This document shows positions 1-9,568 of a DNA stretch of 64,000 nt, piece after piece; position 1 is the stretch's first letter, and every line of letters begins with the position of its first letter. The stretch is taken from positions 1 through 64,000 of the forward strand of contig CACJTT010000005.1 of NCBI GenBank assembly GCA_902596365.1, in the 5' to 3' direction. The notes beneath the pieces are model-generated. The model did not search any database, was not told the origin of the DNA, and saw only the letters and a program-made list of their open reading frames with translations. This stretch comes from an uncultured Alphaproteobacteria bacterium. Lineage in GTDB: Bacteria > Pseudomonadota > Alphaproteobacteria > HIMB59 > GCA-002718135. The translations under genes and the position numbers were made by a program.

Positions 1-1320
1 GACAATATCACCCGCAGCAAAAACACCATCAAGAGATGTCATTAAATTTTTATAGTCAACTTTAAGGGTCCCCCACTTCGTTACATTAAGAGAGGATTCA
101 TTAAACATCACAGGTAGATTTTCTGGCTCAAAACCAAAAGCCTCGATAACCAAGTCTGATTTTAAAATCTCTTCACTATTTTCTTTAATCTCGGGTTTTC
201 TTCGACCACTTTCATCTGGAGAACCAAGTTCCATTTTTACGATTTTTACTTCTTCTAATTTATCATTTCCTTGGTAAAGTGTTGGAAGTGTTAGCCAGTT
301 AAAATCAACACCCTCTTCAATAGCATTTTCAACTTCTCTTTGAGAGCCAGGCATATTATTTTTATCTCTGCGGTAAAGACATTTCACCGTTTTAGCTCCC
401 TGTCTAACAGCAGTCCTAACACAATCCATCGCTGTATCACCTCCACCTACTACGACAACATTTTTATTATTTGCATTAAGTAATCCACTATCAAATTCTT
501 CAACCTTATCTTTTAATCCAACTTTATTGCTTGCTGTTAAATATTTTAAAGCAGGAACTACATTTGAAAAATTTTGTTCGTTAAGATTAATATCTCTTGA
601 TTTATAAACACCAGTAGCAATAACAATTGCATCATGACTTTTTCTTAACTCATCAAAAGTTTTATCTTTACCAACATTAAAGTTTAACTTAAATTCAACT
701 CCACTATCTTCTAAAAGTTTAGTTCTTCTAGTAACAATTTCTTTCTCTAATTTAAAATTTGGTATTCCATAAATAAGCAGTCCTCCTGCCCTGTCATACC
801 TATCATAAATTGTAATTTTATAACCAAGTTTTCTTAATTCCTCAGCTGCCGCTAAACCTGCTGGACCAGCACCAATCACTCCAACAGTTTGATCTCTAAT
901 AATGGTTGGTTCAATTTTTTTTATCCATCCTTTATCCCAAGCTGTGTCGGTTATGTATTTTTCAATTGAACCAATTGTTACAGTTCCATGACCTGATTGT
1001 TCGATAACACAATTACCCTCGCATAATCGATCTTGCGGACATATTCTCCCACATATTTCAGGCATGTTGTTAGTTGAGCTTGAAACTTGATAAGCTTCCT
1101 CTAATCTGTTTTCTGCTGTAAGTTTTAACCAGTCAGGAATATTATTGTGAAGAGGACAATGAACCTGACAAAAAGGAACTCCGCATTGAGAACAACGAGA
1201 AGCTTGTTCTTCTGCCTTTTGTTTGGCAAAATTTGCATAAATTTCTTCAAAATTTTTTGATCTTACCTTAGATTCAACTTTACTAGGATTTTCTTTATTT
1301 ATTGAAGTAAATTTTAACAT
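1..1320 (-). CDS. gltD: Glutamate synthase small (beta) subunit GltD, C-terminus cut by window edge
   Basis: FAD- and NADPH-binding subunit of glutamate synthase; it passes electrons to the large subunit GltB, which makes glutamate from glutamine and 2-oxoglutarate. The frame is open from an ATG at 1320 to base 1 (440 codons). Two cysteine clusters expected to hold Fe-S centres are visible (Cys43, 46, 51, 55 and Cys90, 94, 100, 104). They are followed by the FAD motif GAGPAG near residue 150, an NADPH motif GGGDTAMD around residue 295, and GVFAAGDIV at the cut end. The family is about 480 residues long, so roughly 40 are missing beyond the window. The upstream gene on the same strand is an NDUFA9-like protein, so gltB is not directly upstream and may lie beyond the left edge. 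Confidence 0.95.
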   Translation of the reverse strand, partial: MLKFTSINKENPSKVESKVRSKNFEEIYANFAKQKAEEQASRCSQCGVPFCQVHCPLHNNIPDWLKLTAENRLEEAYQVSSSTNNMPEICGRICPQDRLCEGNCVIEQSGHGTVTIGSIEKYITDTAWDKGWIKKIEPTIIRDQTVGVIGAGPAGLAAAEELRKLGYKITIYDRYDRAGGLLIYGIPNFKLEKEIVTRRTKLLEDSGVEFKLNFNVGKDKTFDELRKSHDAIVIATGVYKSRDINLNEQNFSNVVPALKYLTASNKVGLKDKVEEFDSGLLNANNKNVVVVGGGDTAMDCVRTAVRQGAKTVKCLYRRDKNNMPGSQREVENAIEEGVDFNWLTLPTLYQGNDKLEEVKIVKMELGSPDESGRRKPEIKENSEEILKSDLVIEAFGFEPENLPVMFNESSLNVTKWGTLKVDYKNLMTSLDGVFAAGDIV

Positions 1321-1441
1321 TTGTACATTTTTGATACTAATATTTAAGGAAACATGCACATAACGAATATGCAAGTAAAAATAAATACAAAAATTACATA
1401 TTTAGTACCGTTATGATACTGATTTTATAATTTTCTATGTT

Positions 1442-2338
1442 TTACAACGATTTTTTAATAGCTGGAATAACTCTTTTTGGGGATATTGCATAGTAATCAA
1501 AGCCAGATTCTTTGTTTTTTAGGATATTATCAGTCTCAAAAAGAGATAATTGTTCAGAATTTATAGGAAAAAAAGGTAATTTTTCACCTATAGCAACTAG
1601 TGGTTTCATAATTAACATAGGAGAAGGTACAAAAACTCTTTTTTTATTTAAAGCATCAGCAATGTGACTATAAAATTCTTTATAGGTAAAAATTTCAGGT
1701 CCCGCTAATTCAAAAAGTTTTTTATCAATATTTTTCTTTTCAATTGTTTTAGATACAAATTCTACAACATCATCGATTAAAACTGGCTGAAATTTTTTAC
1801 TGCCATTACCAAATAATGGAATAAAAAAAGACATTTTAAAAATTGGTAAGAGATTTGATAAAAATTGATCATTATTGCCTAAAATAACACTTGGCCTAAT
1901 TACTACAGAATTCTGTAATTTTTTTAATATTTGATCTTCTGTTTTTGAAATGATTTCATTACGAAAAGTTGATCTATTTTCGGTACCTAGACCAGAGAAA
2001 AAAATGAATCTTTTAATAGAAGTTGATCGCTTTAACTCATTTATTAATTCAGAATTAAAATCCAAAATGGACCTTATTAATTCTGACTTATTTGATGACC
2101 AGGAAGTTTTTAAATTAATACAGATATCAGCATTATTTAAAAGAGTCAGCAGTTTTGGATTTTGAAATGAAGTAAAGTGAAAAGGAACAATTTGACCAAC
2201 TGAACCAAGAAGTCTTAAGTTGGCCTCATTGGTTTGTTTTTGATAGGGAACAATGACTTTATAACTGTCATTTGCAAACCTTCTAATTAGATTTCTTCCT
2301 ACGTATCCAGAGCCACCAAATATAATTATTGATTTCAT
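1442..2338 (-). CDS. Complex I NDUFA9-like NAD(P)-binding protein (SDR-type epimerase fold)
   Basis: A 298-residue extended-SDR protein of the group annotated in alphaproteobacteria as complex I NDUFA9 subunit family. The N-terminal dinucleotide-binding motif GGSGYVG sits at residues 8-14, and a VVIRPSVILG segment near residue 145 resembles the same group. In mitochondria NDUFA9 is an accessory subunit of NADH:ubiquinone oxidoreductase that holds NADPH; its role in free-living alphaproteobacteria is not settled. No membrane segments are apparent. It shares the strand of gltD but is separated from it by 121 bases, which hold no gene I can support. It diverges from rnd. The family call is good; function is inferred from the family only. 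Confidence 0.75.
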   Translation of the reverse strand: MKSIIIFGGSGYVGRNLIRRFANDSYKVIVPYQKQTNEANLRLLGSVGQIVPFHFTSFQNPKLLTLLNNADICINLKTSWSSNKSELIRSILDFNSELINELKRSTSIKRFIFFSGLGTENRSTFRNEIISKTEDQILKKLQNSVVIRPSVILGNNDQFLSNLLPIFKMSFFIPLFGNGSKKFQPVLIDDVVEFVSKTIEKKNIDKKLFELAGPEIFTYKEFYSHIADALNKKRVFVPSPMLIMKPLVAIGEKLPFFPINSEQLSLFETDNILKNKESGFDYYAISPKRVIPAIKKSL

Positions 2339-2403
2339 GATTTTTATAGAGTTTGATGCTATAACAACTTAATTATTTGAAATAAAGAACAAATAAATTG
2401 CAA

Positions 2404-3012
2404 ATGAAAATAAAATATTATGAGAATGACTTACCTGAAAATACAGATTTAGGGGATTTTATTGCCATTGATACAGAAACTATGGGATTAAATCCTGCGA
2501 GAGATAAACTGTGTTTGATACAAATGTCATCAGGAAATGGGACTTGTCATTTGGTAAAAATTTTAGATTTGAGAAAAAAACCGAAAAATGTACTAAAGCT
2601 TCTTAAAAATAATAAAATTACAAAGATTTTTCATTACGCTAGATTTGATGTGGCAGTTTTAAAAAATGCTTTTAAAATAGAAATTAAAAATATTTATTGT
2701 ACCAAAATTGCATCTAAGCTTGTTAGAACTTATACCGATAAACATGGGTACAAAGATCTTTGTAAAGAACTGCTAAATGAAACAATTTCAAAAGCAGAAC
2801 AATCATCAGATTGGGGCAGTAAACTATCAAAAGATCAAAAAAAATATGCAGCAACTGATGTGTTGCATCTTCATAAAATAAAAAATAAATTAGATATTAT
2901 GTTGAAAAGAGAAAATAGGACAAAAATCGCTAATGCTTGTTTTGATTTTATAAGCTATCGAACTGATCTAGATTTGCATGGTTGGCATGATGTAGATATA
3001 TTTAAACATTAA
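2404..3012 (+). CDS. rnd: Ribonuclease D (short form)
   Basis: 3'-5' exoribonuclease of the DEDDy family involved in tRNA 3' maturation and RNA turnover. Exo I is DTE (Asp23, Glu25), Exo II holds Asp82 in the ARFD segment, and Exo III is YAATD (Tyr148, Asp152). At 202 residues it lacks the HRDC domains of E. coli RNase D, as is usual for the short alphaproteobacterial form. I chose the ATG at 2404; a TTG two codons upstream (2398) is also open but needs no extra sequence to complete the fold. The stop is followed one base later by the kdsD start, so the two are co-transcribed. Confidence 0.9.
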   Translation: MKIKYYENDLPENTDLGDFIAIDTETMGLNPARDKLCLIQMSSGNGTCHLVKILDLRKKPKNVLKLLKNNKITKIFHYARFDVAVLKNAFKIEIKNIYCTKIASKLVRTYTDKHGYKDLCKELLNETISKAEQSSDWGSKLSKDQKKYAATDVLHLHKIKNKLDIMLKRENRTKIANACFDFISYRTDLDLHGWHDVDIFKH

Positions 3013-3013
3013 A

Positions 3014-3970
3014 ATGAACAAATCTAAAATTATCAATAGAGCAAAAAAAACCCTCTCTACAGAAGTGAAAGAGTTGAAAAATTTATCAAAAATTTTTAAC
3101 AATAACTTTTATAAAGCCGTAATTCTTCTTAGCAAAGTTAAAGGCAGAGTAATTGTTACAGGTGTTGGAAAAAGCGCTCACATTGGAAATAAAATTTCAG
3201 CTACACTAGCTTCCACTGGAACACCATCTTATTTAATTCATGCAACAGAAGCAAGTCATGGTGACCTAGGAGGAATTACAAAAGATGATTGTATTTTAGC
3301 AATTTCAAATTCAGGGGAAACCTCTGAATTAAATAACATAATAAGTTACTCAAAACGATTTGATATTCCATTAGTAAGTATTTCAAGTAACGCAAAAAGT
3401 TTATTAAATAAAAATTCAGCAGTAGGAATAGTTTATAAAAAACCAATTGAAGCATGTCCTCATAATCTTGCCCCTACAAGCTCAACTACCATAATGTTAG
3501 TGATAGGGGATTGCATAGCAATGTCACTTCTAGAACTTAAAGGTTTTAAAAGTAGTCAGTTTAAAAATTTTCATCCTGGAGGAAACTTAGGCAAAGATTT
3601 GAAAAGAGTTCATGAAATAATGCATACTGGTACCTCTCTACCATTAGCAAAGGAAAATGATAAAATGACAAAGACTTTGTTAACAATGACCAAAAAAAGT
3701 TTTGGATGTGTTGGAGTAATAAATAATAATAAAAAATTAATTGGAATAATCACAGACGGTGATTTGAGAAGGAATATGAATAACAGCCTTTTTAATCTTA
3801 AAGCAGTAAATATTATGACGAAAAAACCCTCAACAGGAAATAAAGAAATGCTTATTGGAGAAGCGTTAAACATTATGAATAATAAAAAAATTACTAGTTT
3901 GTTTATTTGTGAGAAAAATAAACCAGTAGGTATTATTCATATTCATGATTTATTAAGGCTGAGCAGTTAA
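3014..3970 (+). CDS. kdsD: D-arabinose 5-phosphate isomerase KdsD
   Basis: Converts ribulose 5-phosphate to arabinose 5-phosphate, the first committed step to KDO for the LPS inner core. The 318-residue protein has an N-terminal SIS domain (about 40-180) with the sugar-binding run GVGKSAHIGNKISATLAS and ISNSGETSEL. Two C-terminal CBS domains follow (about 205-318), the second including GIITDGDLRR nearby. The length matches the family. It leads directly into lptC-lptA-lptB, the classic kdsD-lptCAB arrangement, tying KDO supply to LPS export. The presence of this gene implies that the cell makes KDO-containing LPS. Confidence 0.95.
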   Translation: MNKSKIINRAKKTLSTEVKELKNLSKIFNNNFYKAVILLSKVKGRVIVTGVGKSAHIGNKISATLASTGTPSYLIHATEASHGDLGGITKDDCILAISNSGETSELNNIISYSKRFDIPLVSISSNAKSLLNKNSAVGIVYKKPIEACPHNLAPTSSTTIMLVIGDCIAMSLLELKGFKSSQFKNFHPGGNLGKDLKRVHEIMHTGTSLPLAKENDKMTKTLLTMTKKSFGCVGVINNNKKLIGIITDGDLRRNMNNSLFNLKAVNIMTKKPSTGNKEMLIGEALNIMNNKKITSLFICEKNKPVGIIHIHDLLRLSS

Positions 3971-3972
3971 AA

Positions 3973-4422
3973 TTGAATTTTTTACTATCAATTAATAAAA
4001 GACAGCTAATTATTTGGATAACTTTTATAATAATTTTAATCTTAGTTTTTTTTGCTTTTAGTTTTATTAGTAATGAAAAATCAATACCCAAAATTACTGA
4101 TATAACTACAAATAAATCAGACATAGTTAAGCCAAAATTTTCAATAAGTGGTCAAAAAAGTGAAATTTTTATTACAGCTAAAAATGGCAATTTTATAAGT
4201 GCAGAAAAAATTCTTTTAGAAGATAATGTTAAATTTAAATCTAAAGAATTCCAATTAGTATCTGATAATGTTATTTTTGATAGAAAAAATCTTGTAGCAA
4301 CAAGTGAAAATGAGTCAAAATTTTCATCAAAAAAAACATTTATAGTATCGGCAGGCTTTGAAATAATTGAAAATGGTAATATAATAAATTTTAAAGGACA
4401 AACAATTTTAAAAATAAAATGA
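3973..4422 (+). CDS. lptC: LPS export protein LptC
   Basis: Bitopic inner-membrane protein that receives LPS from the LptBFG ABC transporter and hands it to LptA. The 149-residue product has a single N-terminal transmembrane helix (about residues 11-31) followed by a periplasmic beta-rich LptC domain. The start is a TTG two bases after the kdsD stop; no better start lies ahead of the membrane helix. Sequence conservation in this family is low, so the call rests on topology, size and position between kdsD and lptA. Its last bases overlap the lptA start by four (ATGA). Confidence 0.82.
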   Translation: MNFLLSINKRQLIIWITFIIILILVFFAFSFISNEKSIPKITDITTNKSDIVKPKFSISGQKSEIFITAKNGNFISAEKILLEDNVKFKSKEFQLVSDNVIFDRKNLVATSENESKFSSKKTFIVSAGFEIIENGNIINFKGQTILKIK

Positions 4423-5192
4423 ATTTTGCAAAGTTAATCATTATCTATATGTTTTTAGTATCATATCCAGTTTCTGGAACAGCAAGGGGAATAGGCGAAA
4501 CTGAGATAACTACCGATGATGGGATTGAAGTATTTCAAAATGAAAAATATTATTTATTAAAAAAAAACGTAACAATTACTTCAGATGATTTTGAAATAAC
4601 TGCAGATAGAGTAAAAGCAAATTTTGAGATTGATTTATATGATATTACTTCACTTGAAGCAAAAGGTAGCTCTAATTTAAATGCTATAAAATATGGTGTT
4701 ACTGGAAAAGGTGATGAAATAAATATTAATATTAAATTAGAAGAGATAATTGTTAGTGGAAAGAATTCATTTCTCAATATGCAGGAAACAAAAATGAGTT
4801 CAGATGGATCAATTAAAGTGAATAATGCATTAGGCACTTTTGAATTAAGAGGTGCTAATTCTAATCTTCAAAATATTGACCTAGATATATATGGTGAATA
4901 CATAAGTGGAGTTTTTTCAGAATTTGATGATAAAAAACAAATAAAAAAACTTAATGTAGAGGATAAGAATTTATTAACAATTAAAACTGAAAATCTTGAG
5001 ATGAATGCGCAAAAAGCTGTATATAATGATCAAACAAACATTATTGAATTATTCTCAAAAGTAAAAATTGTAAAAGGACAAGAAATCATTACTGGTGATT
5101 ATGGTTATTTTGATACTATTAAAAATTCATATAAAGTAAAATCGGATAATACCTCTAAAGTAAAGGTAACAATTAAAAACTCAAATGAATAA
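4419..5192 (+). CDS. lptA: LPS transport periplasmic protein LptA (OstA-like)
   Basis: Periplasmic bridge protein that carries LPS from LptC to LptD. The 257-residue product starts with a signal peptide (hydrophobic residues 5-19, likely cleavage near residue 22). Two stretches of OstA/LptA-type beta-strand repeats follow, recognisable in ITSDDFEITADRVKANFE (about 52-69) and IKTENLEMNAQKAVYND (about 188-204). It is longer than E. coli LptA (about 185 residues), as often seen in alphaproteobacteria. It overlaps lptC by 4 bases and lptB by 8, so the three are translationally coupled. Confidence 0.82.
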   Translation: MNFAKLIIIYMFLVSYPVSGTARGIGETEITTDDGIEVFQNEKYYLLKKNVTITSDDFEITADRVKANFEIDLYDITSLEAKGSSNLNAIKYGVTGKGDEININIKLEEIIVSGKNSFLNMQETKMSSDGSIKVNNALGTFELRGANSNLQNIDLDIYGEYISGVFSEFDDKKQIKKLNVEDKNLLTIKTENLEMNAQKAVYNDQTNIIELFSKVKIVKGQEIITGDYGYFDTIKNSYKVKSDNTSKVKVTIKNSNE

Positions 5193-5928
5193 ATTTCAAC
5201 TTCTAGATGACGGATTAATAGTAAATAAAATTTCTAAATCCTACGGTAATAAGAAAGTTGTTAGAGATATCAGTATATCAATAAATCGAGGTGAAATTGT
5301 TGGTTTACTTGGTCCAAATGGAGCAGGAAAAACTACAACATTTTATATGATTGTGGGTTTAGTAAAGCCAGATACTGGTTCAATAGTTTTAGATAAGGTT
5401 GAGATTTCTAAAATGCCTATTTATTCAAGAGGACTTCAGGGCATTAGTTATTTACCACAAGAACCCTCAATTTTTAGAGGCATGAATGTTGAAGACAACT
5501 TACTTGCTATAATTGAAATTGTAGAAAAAGATAAAAATAAGCAAAATATAATTTTGCAAAGCCTGCTGAACGAATTCGATATTAATCATGTTAGAAAATC
5601 TAAATCAATAGTTCTTTCAGGAGGTGAAAGGCGAAGATTAGAAATTGCAAGAACATTAGCATCAAGGCCAAAGTACCTTCTGTTAGATGAGCCTTTAACT
5701 GGAATTGATCCAGTCTCAATAGAAGAAATAAAAATTATAATAAAAAAATTAAAACAAAAAAATATTGGAGTTTTAATTACAGATCATAATGTAAGAGAAA
5801 CATTAAAAATAGTGGATAAAGTTTATATTGTAAACGAAGGAATGATATTTTTCAGAGGAGACCCTAGTGAAGCCATCTCTGACGATAGGATAAAGAAATT
5901 TTATCTTGGTAGCGATTTTACAATTTAA
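5185..5928 (+). CDS. lptB: LPS export ABC transporter ATPase LptB
   Basis: Cytoplasmic ATPase that drives LPS extraction by LptF/LptG (not in this window). The 247-residue protein shows Walker A GPNGAGKTTT (about 43-52), the signature LSGGERRRLEIAR, Walker B YLLLDEPLTG and the switch histidine in ITDHNVRE. These details, with the kdsD-lptC-lptA context, separate it from other ABC ATPases. In many alphaproteobacteria rpoN, hpf and ptsN follow lptB; here aroA begins two bases after the stop (see findings). Confidence 0.95.
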   Translation: MNKFQLLDDGLIVNKISKSYGNKKVVRDISISINRGEIVGLLGPNGAGKTTTFYMIVGLVKPDTGSIVLDKVEISKMPIYSRGLQGISYLPQEPSIFRGMNVEDNLLAIIEIVEKDKNKQNIILQSLLNEFDINHVRKSKSIVLSGGERRRLEIARTLASRPKYLLLDEPLTGIDPVSIEEIKIIIKKLKQKNIGVLITDHNVRETLKIVDKVYIVNEGMIFFRGDPSEAISDDRIKKFYLGSDFTI

Positions 5929-5930
5929 TT

Positions 5931-7229
5931 ATGTTCAGTGAACAAACTAAGATTGGTATTAATGGATCTATAAAAATTCCAGGTGACAAATCAATATCAC
6001 ATAGGTCAATTATAATTCCTTCAATAGCAAGCGGTATTTGTGAGGTTTCAAATATTTTAAAATCTGACGATGTACTTCGAACAATGAATGCATTTATAGA
6101 AATGGGTGTTGAGATAAAAGAAGAAAATAAAAAAATAATTATTAATGGAAAAGGCTTAGATGCACTAACAAAACCAAAAAATGAATTATACCTAGGTAAT
6201 TCAGGAACTAGTGCAAGATTATTAACAGGTTTGTTAGCCTCCCAAAAATTCGAAACAGTTTTAACAGGAGATAAATCTCTCTCGTCCAGACCTATGAAAA
6301 GAATTACAAAACCTTTAATTGAAATGGGTGCTAAAATTGAAGATCAAAATGGAAAATTACCATTACGTATAAAAGGAGCCATTTTAAATAATTGCAAAAC
6401 ACAAATTGACATACCCTCAGCTCAAATTAAATCAGGGCTGATATTAGCAGCATTAAATACAGAAGGAATTAGTTGCATAAAAGAAAAGCATGTGACCAGA
6501 AATCATACTGAAATAATGCTTGAAACGTTTGGAGCTGACATTAGTACAAAAAAATTTGGTAATTCCTCTGAGATTATAATTAATGGAAAAAAAGAACTTA
6601 CACCAAAAAATATTGATGTTCCTTCTGATTTATCAAGTAGTTCATTTTTTATTGTTGCAGCTTTAATAAATAAAAACTCAAATGTTACTTTAAAAAATAT
6701 AAACATTAATCCAACAAGAAATGGATTATTAATTGCTTTAGAAAGAATGGGCGCAAACATAAAAATATTTAATCAAAAAAATAGAGCTGGTGAAATTGTT
6801 GCAGACATAAATGTCAAATCTTCAGAGCTGAATGGGTGTGAATTAGATGAAAAAATGGCTAAGTTAATGATAGATGAATTTCCAATTCTATCAATTGCAG
6901 CATCACAAGCAAATTCGCCTAGTTATTTTAATGGTTTAGATGAATTAAGAGTAAAAGAAAGTGATAGATTAGAATTAATAAATAATAATTTAAATAGATG
7001 TGGTTGTTACAGTAAAATTAAAAATAATGATCTCTTTATAAATCCTATAAAAAATAAACAAATTATAAATTCTGAAATAAGAACAGATTTTGATCACAGA
7101 ATAGCAATGTCTTTTGCTGTGTTAGGCTCAAAAATTGGGAAGCTTCATATAAATGAATCCAATTCGATCAACACTAGCTTTCCATCTTTTAAAGAACAAT
7201 TTAATAGAGCTGGTGGCAATTTAACTTGA
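5931..7229 (+). CDS. aroA: 3-phosphoshikimate 1-carboxyvinyltransferase (EPSP synthase)
   Basis: Transfers enolpyruvyl from PEP to shikimate 3-phosphate in the chorismate pathway, feeding the tryptophan genes downstream. The 432-residue protein shows PGDKSISHRS near residue 18, LGNSGTSARLLTG near 88, SAQIKSGLILAA near 163, ELRVKESDRL near 340 and the C-terminal DHRIAMSFAVLG. Length and motif order fit the family. The start is an ATG two bases after lptB. The stop overlaps the cmk start (TTGA), the usual aroA-cmk-rpsA arrangement. Confidence 0.97.
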   Translation: MFSEQTKIGINGSIKIPGDKSISHRSIIIPSIASGICEVSNILKSDDVLRTMNAFIEMGVEIKEENKKIIINGKGLDALTKPKNELYLGNSGTSARLLTGLLASQKFETVLTGDKSLSSRPMKRITKPLIEMGAKIEDQNGKLPLRIKGAILNNCKTQIDIPSAQIKSGLILAALNTEGISCIKEKHVTRNHTEIMLETFGADISTKKFGNSSEIIINGKKELTPKNIDVPSDLSSSSFFIVAALINKNSNVTLKNININPTRNGLLIALERMGANIKIFNQKNRAGEIVADINVKSSELNGCELDEKMAKLMIDEFPILSIAASQANSPSYFNGLDELRVKESDRLELINNNLNRCGCYSKIKNNDLFINPIKNKQIINSEIRTDFDHRIAMSFAVLGSKIGKLHINESNSINTSFPSFKEQFNRAGGNLT

Positions 7230-7864
7230 AAAAAGTCTTAATTACTATTGATGGACCTGCAGGTTCTGGCAAAGGACGTATTGCAAAATATATTGCTAAA
7301 AAATATAATTTTATTCACATAGACTCAGGTCTTTTATACAGAAAAACTGCAAAATTATTAATTGATAATAAAGTTAATCTAAAAAAACTTAATAAAATAA
7401 AAGAAGAACTTATTAAAAATAATAATTTTTCTCTAAGAAATAATAATAATTTGAGAAATGAGCATATAGGAAAAATATCGTCAATAATTGCAAAAATTAA
7501 TTTTGTTAGAATTCATGTAAATAAACAGCAAATTTTTCATACAAAACAGAAAACAAAGAAAAAGGGGTTTGTTATTGATGGTAGAGATATTGGTTCTGTT
7601 GTTTTCAAAAATGCTGATCTCAAGCTATTTATAGAAGTAAACCCTATTGTTAGAGCTAAAAGAAGACATAAACAGTTGATTGATTTGGGTGAAAAGTCTA
7701 TATACGCCGAAATTTTAAAGGAAATTAAATTGAGAGATAGACAAGATATAATTAGAAAAAATTCACCTTTAGTAGTGCCAAAAGGTGCTCATATTATAGA
7801 TAATTCTTGCTCTTTTAGAGAAACATTAAACAAAATAAACGAATTGATTGGACAAATTAAATAA
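7226..7864 (+). CDS. cmk: Cytidylate kinase
   Basis: Phosphorylates CMP and dCMP. The 212-residue protein opens with the P-loop IDGPAGSGKGRIAK (residues 8-21). It also shows IDSGLLYRK at about 33-41, where the family usually has Tyr-Arg, and IDGRDIGSVVF near 118, which carries the substrate-binding Arg-Asp. The start is a TTG overlapping the aroA stop; no ATG fits before the P-loop. Its stop shares one base with the rpsA start (TAATG), which indicates translational coupling in the aroA-cmk-rpsA operon. Confidence 0.95.
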   Translation: MKKVLITIDGPAGSGKGRIAKYIAKKYNFIHIDSGLLYRKTAKLLIDNKVNLKKLNKIKEELIKNNNFSLRNNNNLRNEHIGKISSIIAKINFVRIHVNKQQIFHTKQKTKKKGFVIDGRDIGSVVFKNADLKLFIEVNPIVRAKRRHKQLIDLGEKSIYAEILKEIKLRDRQDIIRKNSPLVVPKGAHIIDNSCSFRETLNKINELIGQIK

Positions 7865-9564
7865 TGGAAAAAACTGAACAAAAAAAAATTACTAACTCTG
7901 ACTATGAAATGCTAATTAGCAAATCTTTAGAAAATAAATCAATTCGAGAAAAAACAATTGTTAATGGAAATGTTATTTCTTTCGAAAATGATATTGTTAC
8001 AATAGATGTTGGTTTAAAAAGTGAAGGTAGAATTCCATTATCTGAGTTTACAAGACCTGGTCAAAAGCCTGAAATAAATGTTGGAGACACATTCGAAGTT
8101 TATGTAGAAAATATTGATAACTCAAATGGAGAAACTGTTTTATCAAGAGAAAAGGCAGTAAAACAAAAAGCATGGAATACTCTTCAAGATTCATTTGACA
8201 ACAATAAAGTTGTTACTGGCACACCATTCAATAGGGTCAAAGGCGGCATGAGTGTTGATTTGAACGGTGTAGTTGCTTTTTTGCCGGGGAGTCAAATAGA
8301 TGCTAGACAAATAATAAAAGATACCAAAGAGCTTCTTAACAAACCTCTTGATCTTATGATATTGAAAATGGACAAGTTTAGAGGAAATATTGTTGTATCT
8401 AGAAAAGCTATATCTGAAGTAGAGCTTAAGGAACAAAAAAAAGAACTGCTAAGTTCAATTAAAGAAGGTTCTATTATTGAAGGTAAGGTAAAAAATTTAA
8501 CTGATTATGGAGCTTTCATTGATTTAGGAGGGATGGATGGGTTAGTTCATATTACTGATATATCTTGGACTAAAATCAACAACCCTTCTGATATTCTCTC
8601 TTTAGGTCAAGATATAAAAGTTAAAGTTTTAAAATTTGATGAGGAGTTATCAAGACTTAGCCTGGGAATTAAACAACTTGAAGAAAACCCATGGGATGAT
8701 TTAGAGGAAAATATCTCAATCAATAATATTGTATCTGCTAAAATTAACTCAATTAATGATACGTCTTTGAATATTTTAGTTAATGAAAAATATGATGGTA
8801 CTATAACAACAAATGAACTAAGTTGGTTAAAAAAGCCACCTCATCCATCAAAACTATTCAATGTTGGTGATACAATAAGTGTCAAAATAACAGAGATAGA
8901 TGAAGAGAAAAGAAAATTAATATGTAGCATTAAACAAACAAAAGAAAATCCATGGTCTAAATTAACTGATCAATTTAATGTTAATGATAGCTTCGAGACT
9001 GAAGTAGTAAATATTGTGGACTTTGGAATTTTTGTAAAAGTTCACGAGGAAATAGATGGTATGGTTCATGTATCTGATTTAAATTGGGATGAAAAAGAAT
9101 GTGAAAAAATTTTAGCAAGTTATAAAAAAGGTGACAAAGTTAAGGTGAAAATATTGGAAATTAATGTTGATAAAGAAAGAATTAGCTTAGGTATTAAACA
9201 GTTATCTAATGATCCAATTCAAAATTTTATAGAAACAAATCCAATCAAATCTAAAGTTACTGGTAAAATAACTGAATTAAATGAAAAGTTTTTAAAAGTT
9301 GAATTAAATGATCAAATTTATGGTCTAATTAAAAAAATTAACCTATCGAGAGATAAAAATGAACAAAAAACTGATAGATTTGCTGTAGGGGAGCAAGTTG
9401 ACTCAATTATACTATCAGTTGATCAAAAAAGTAGGTCTCTTAACTTATCCATAAAAGAAATTGAAATTATTGATGAAAAAGAAGCTATGTCTAAATATGG
9501 GTCGAGTGACTCTGGAGCTTCTCTTGGGGATATTCTAGGTTCTGTTCTTAAGAAAAAAAAATAA
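7864..9564 (+). CDS. rpsA: 30S ribosomal protein S1
   Basis: Binds mRNA on the 30S subunit and helps unfold and dock leaders. The 566-residue protein contains six S1 OB-fold repeats. The third and fifth are the clearest (EGKVKNLTDYGAFIDLGG and the segment with VNIVDFGIFVKVHEE), and the linkers carry the repeated pattern ISLGIKQL. S1 may matter more than usual here because many genes in the window lack a clear Shine-Dalgarno sequence. It follows cmk with a 1-base overlap and is followed by ihfB after four bases. Confidence 0.97.
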   Translation: MEKTEQKKITNSDYEMLISKSLENKSIREKTIVNGNVISFENDIVTIDVGLKSEGRIPLSEFTRPGQKPEINVGDTFEVYVENIDNSNGETVLSREKAVKQKAWNTLQDSFDNNKVVTGTPFNRVKGGMSVDLNGVVAFLPGSQIDARQIIKDTKELLNKPLDLMILKMDKFRGNIVVSRKAISEVELKEQKKELLSSIKEGSIIEGKVKNLTDYGAFIDLGGMDGLVHITDISWTKINNPSDILSLGQDIKVKVLKFDEELSRLSLGIKQLEENPWDDLEENISINNIVSAKINSINDTSLNILVNEKYDGTITTNELSWLKKPPHPSKLFNVGDTISVKITEIDEEKRKLICSIKQTKENPWSKLTDQFNVNDSFETEVVNIVDFGIFVKVHEEIDGMVHVSDLNWDEKECEKILASYKKGDKVKVKILEINVDKERISLGIKQLSNDPIQNFIETNPIKSKVTGKITELNEKFLKVELNDQIYGLIKKINLSRDKNEQKTDRFAVGEQVDSIILSVDQKSRSLNLSIKEIEIIDEKEAMSKYGSSDSGASLGDILGSVLKKKK

Positions 9565-9568
9565 GTAG

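Noticed and set aside
1321-1441. Imperfect palindrome TGCATA...TATGTGCA and repeated TGATACT in the gltD leader
   Set aside because: Arms are uneven and short, and no known nitrogen-control operator can be matched; too weak to list as a site.
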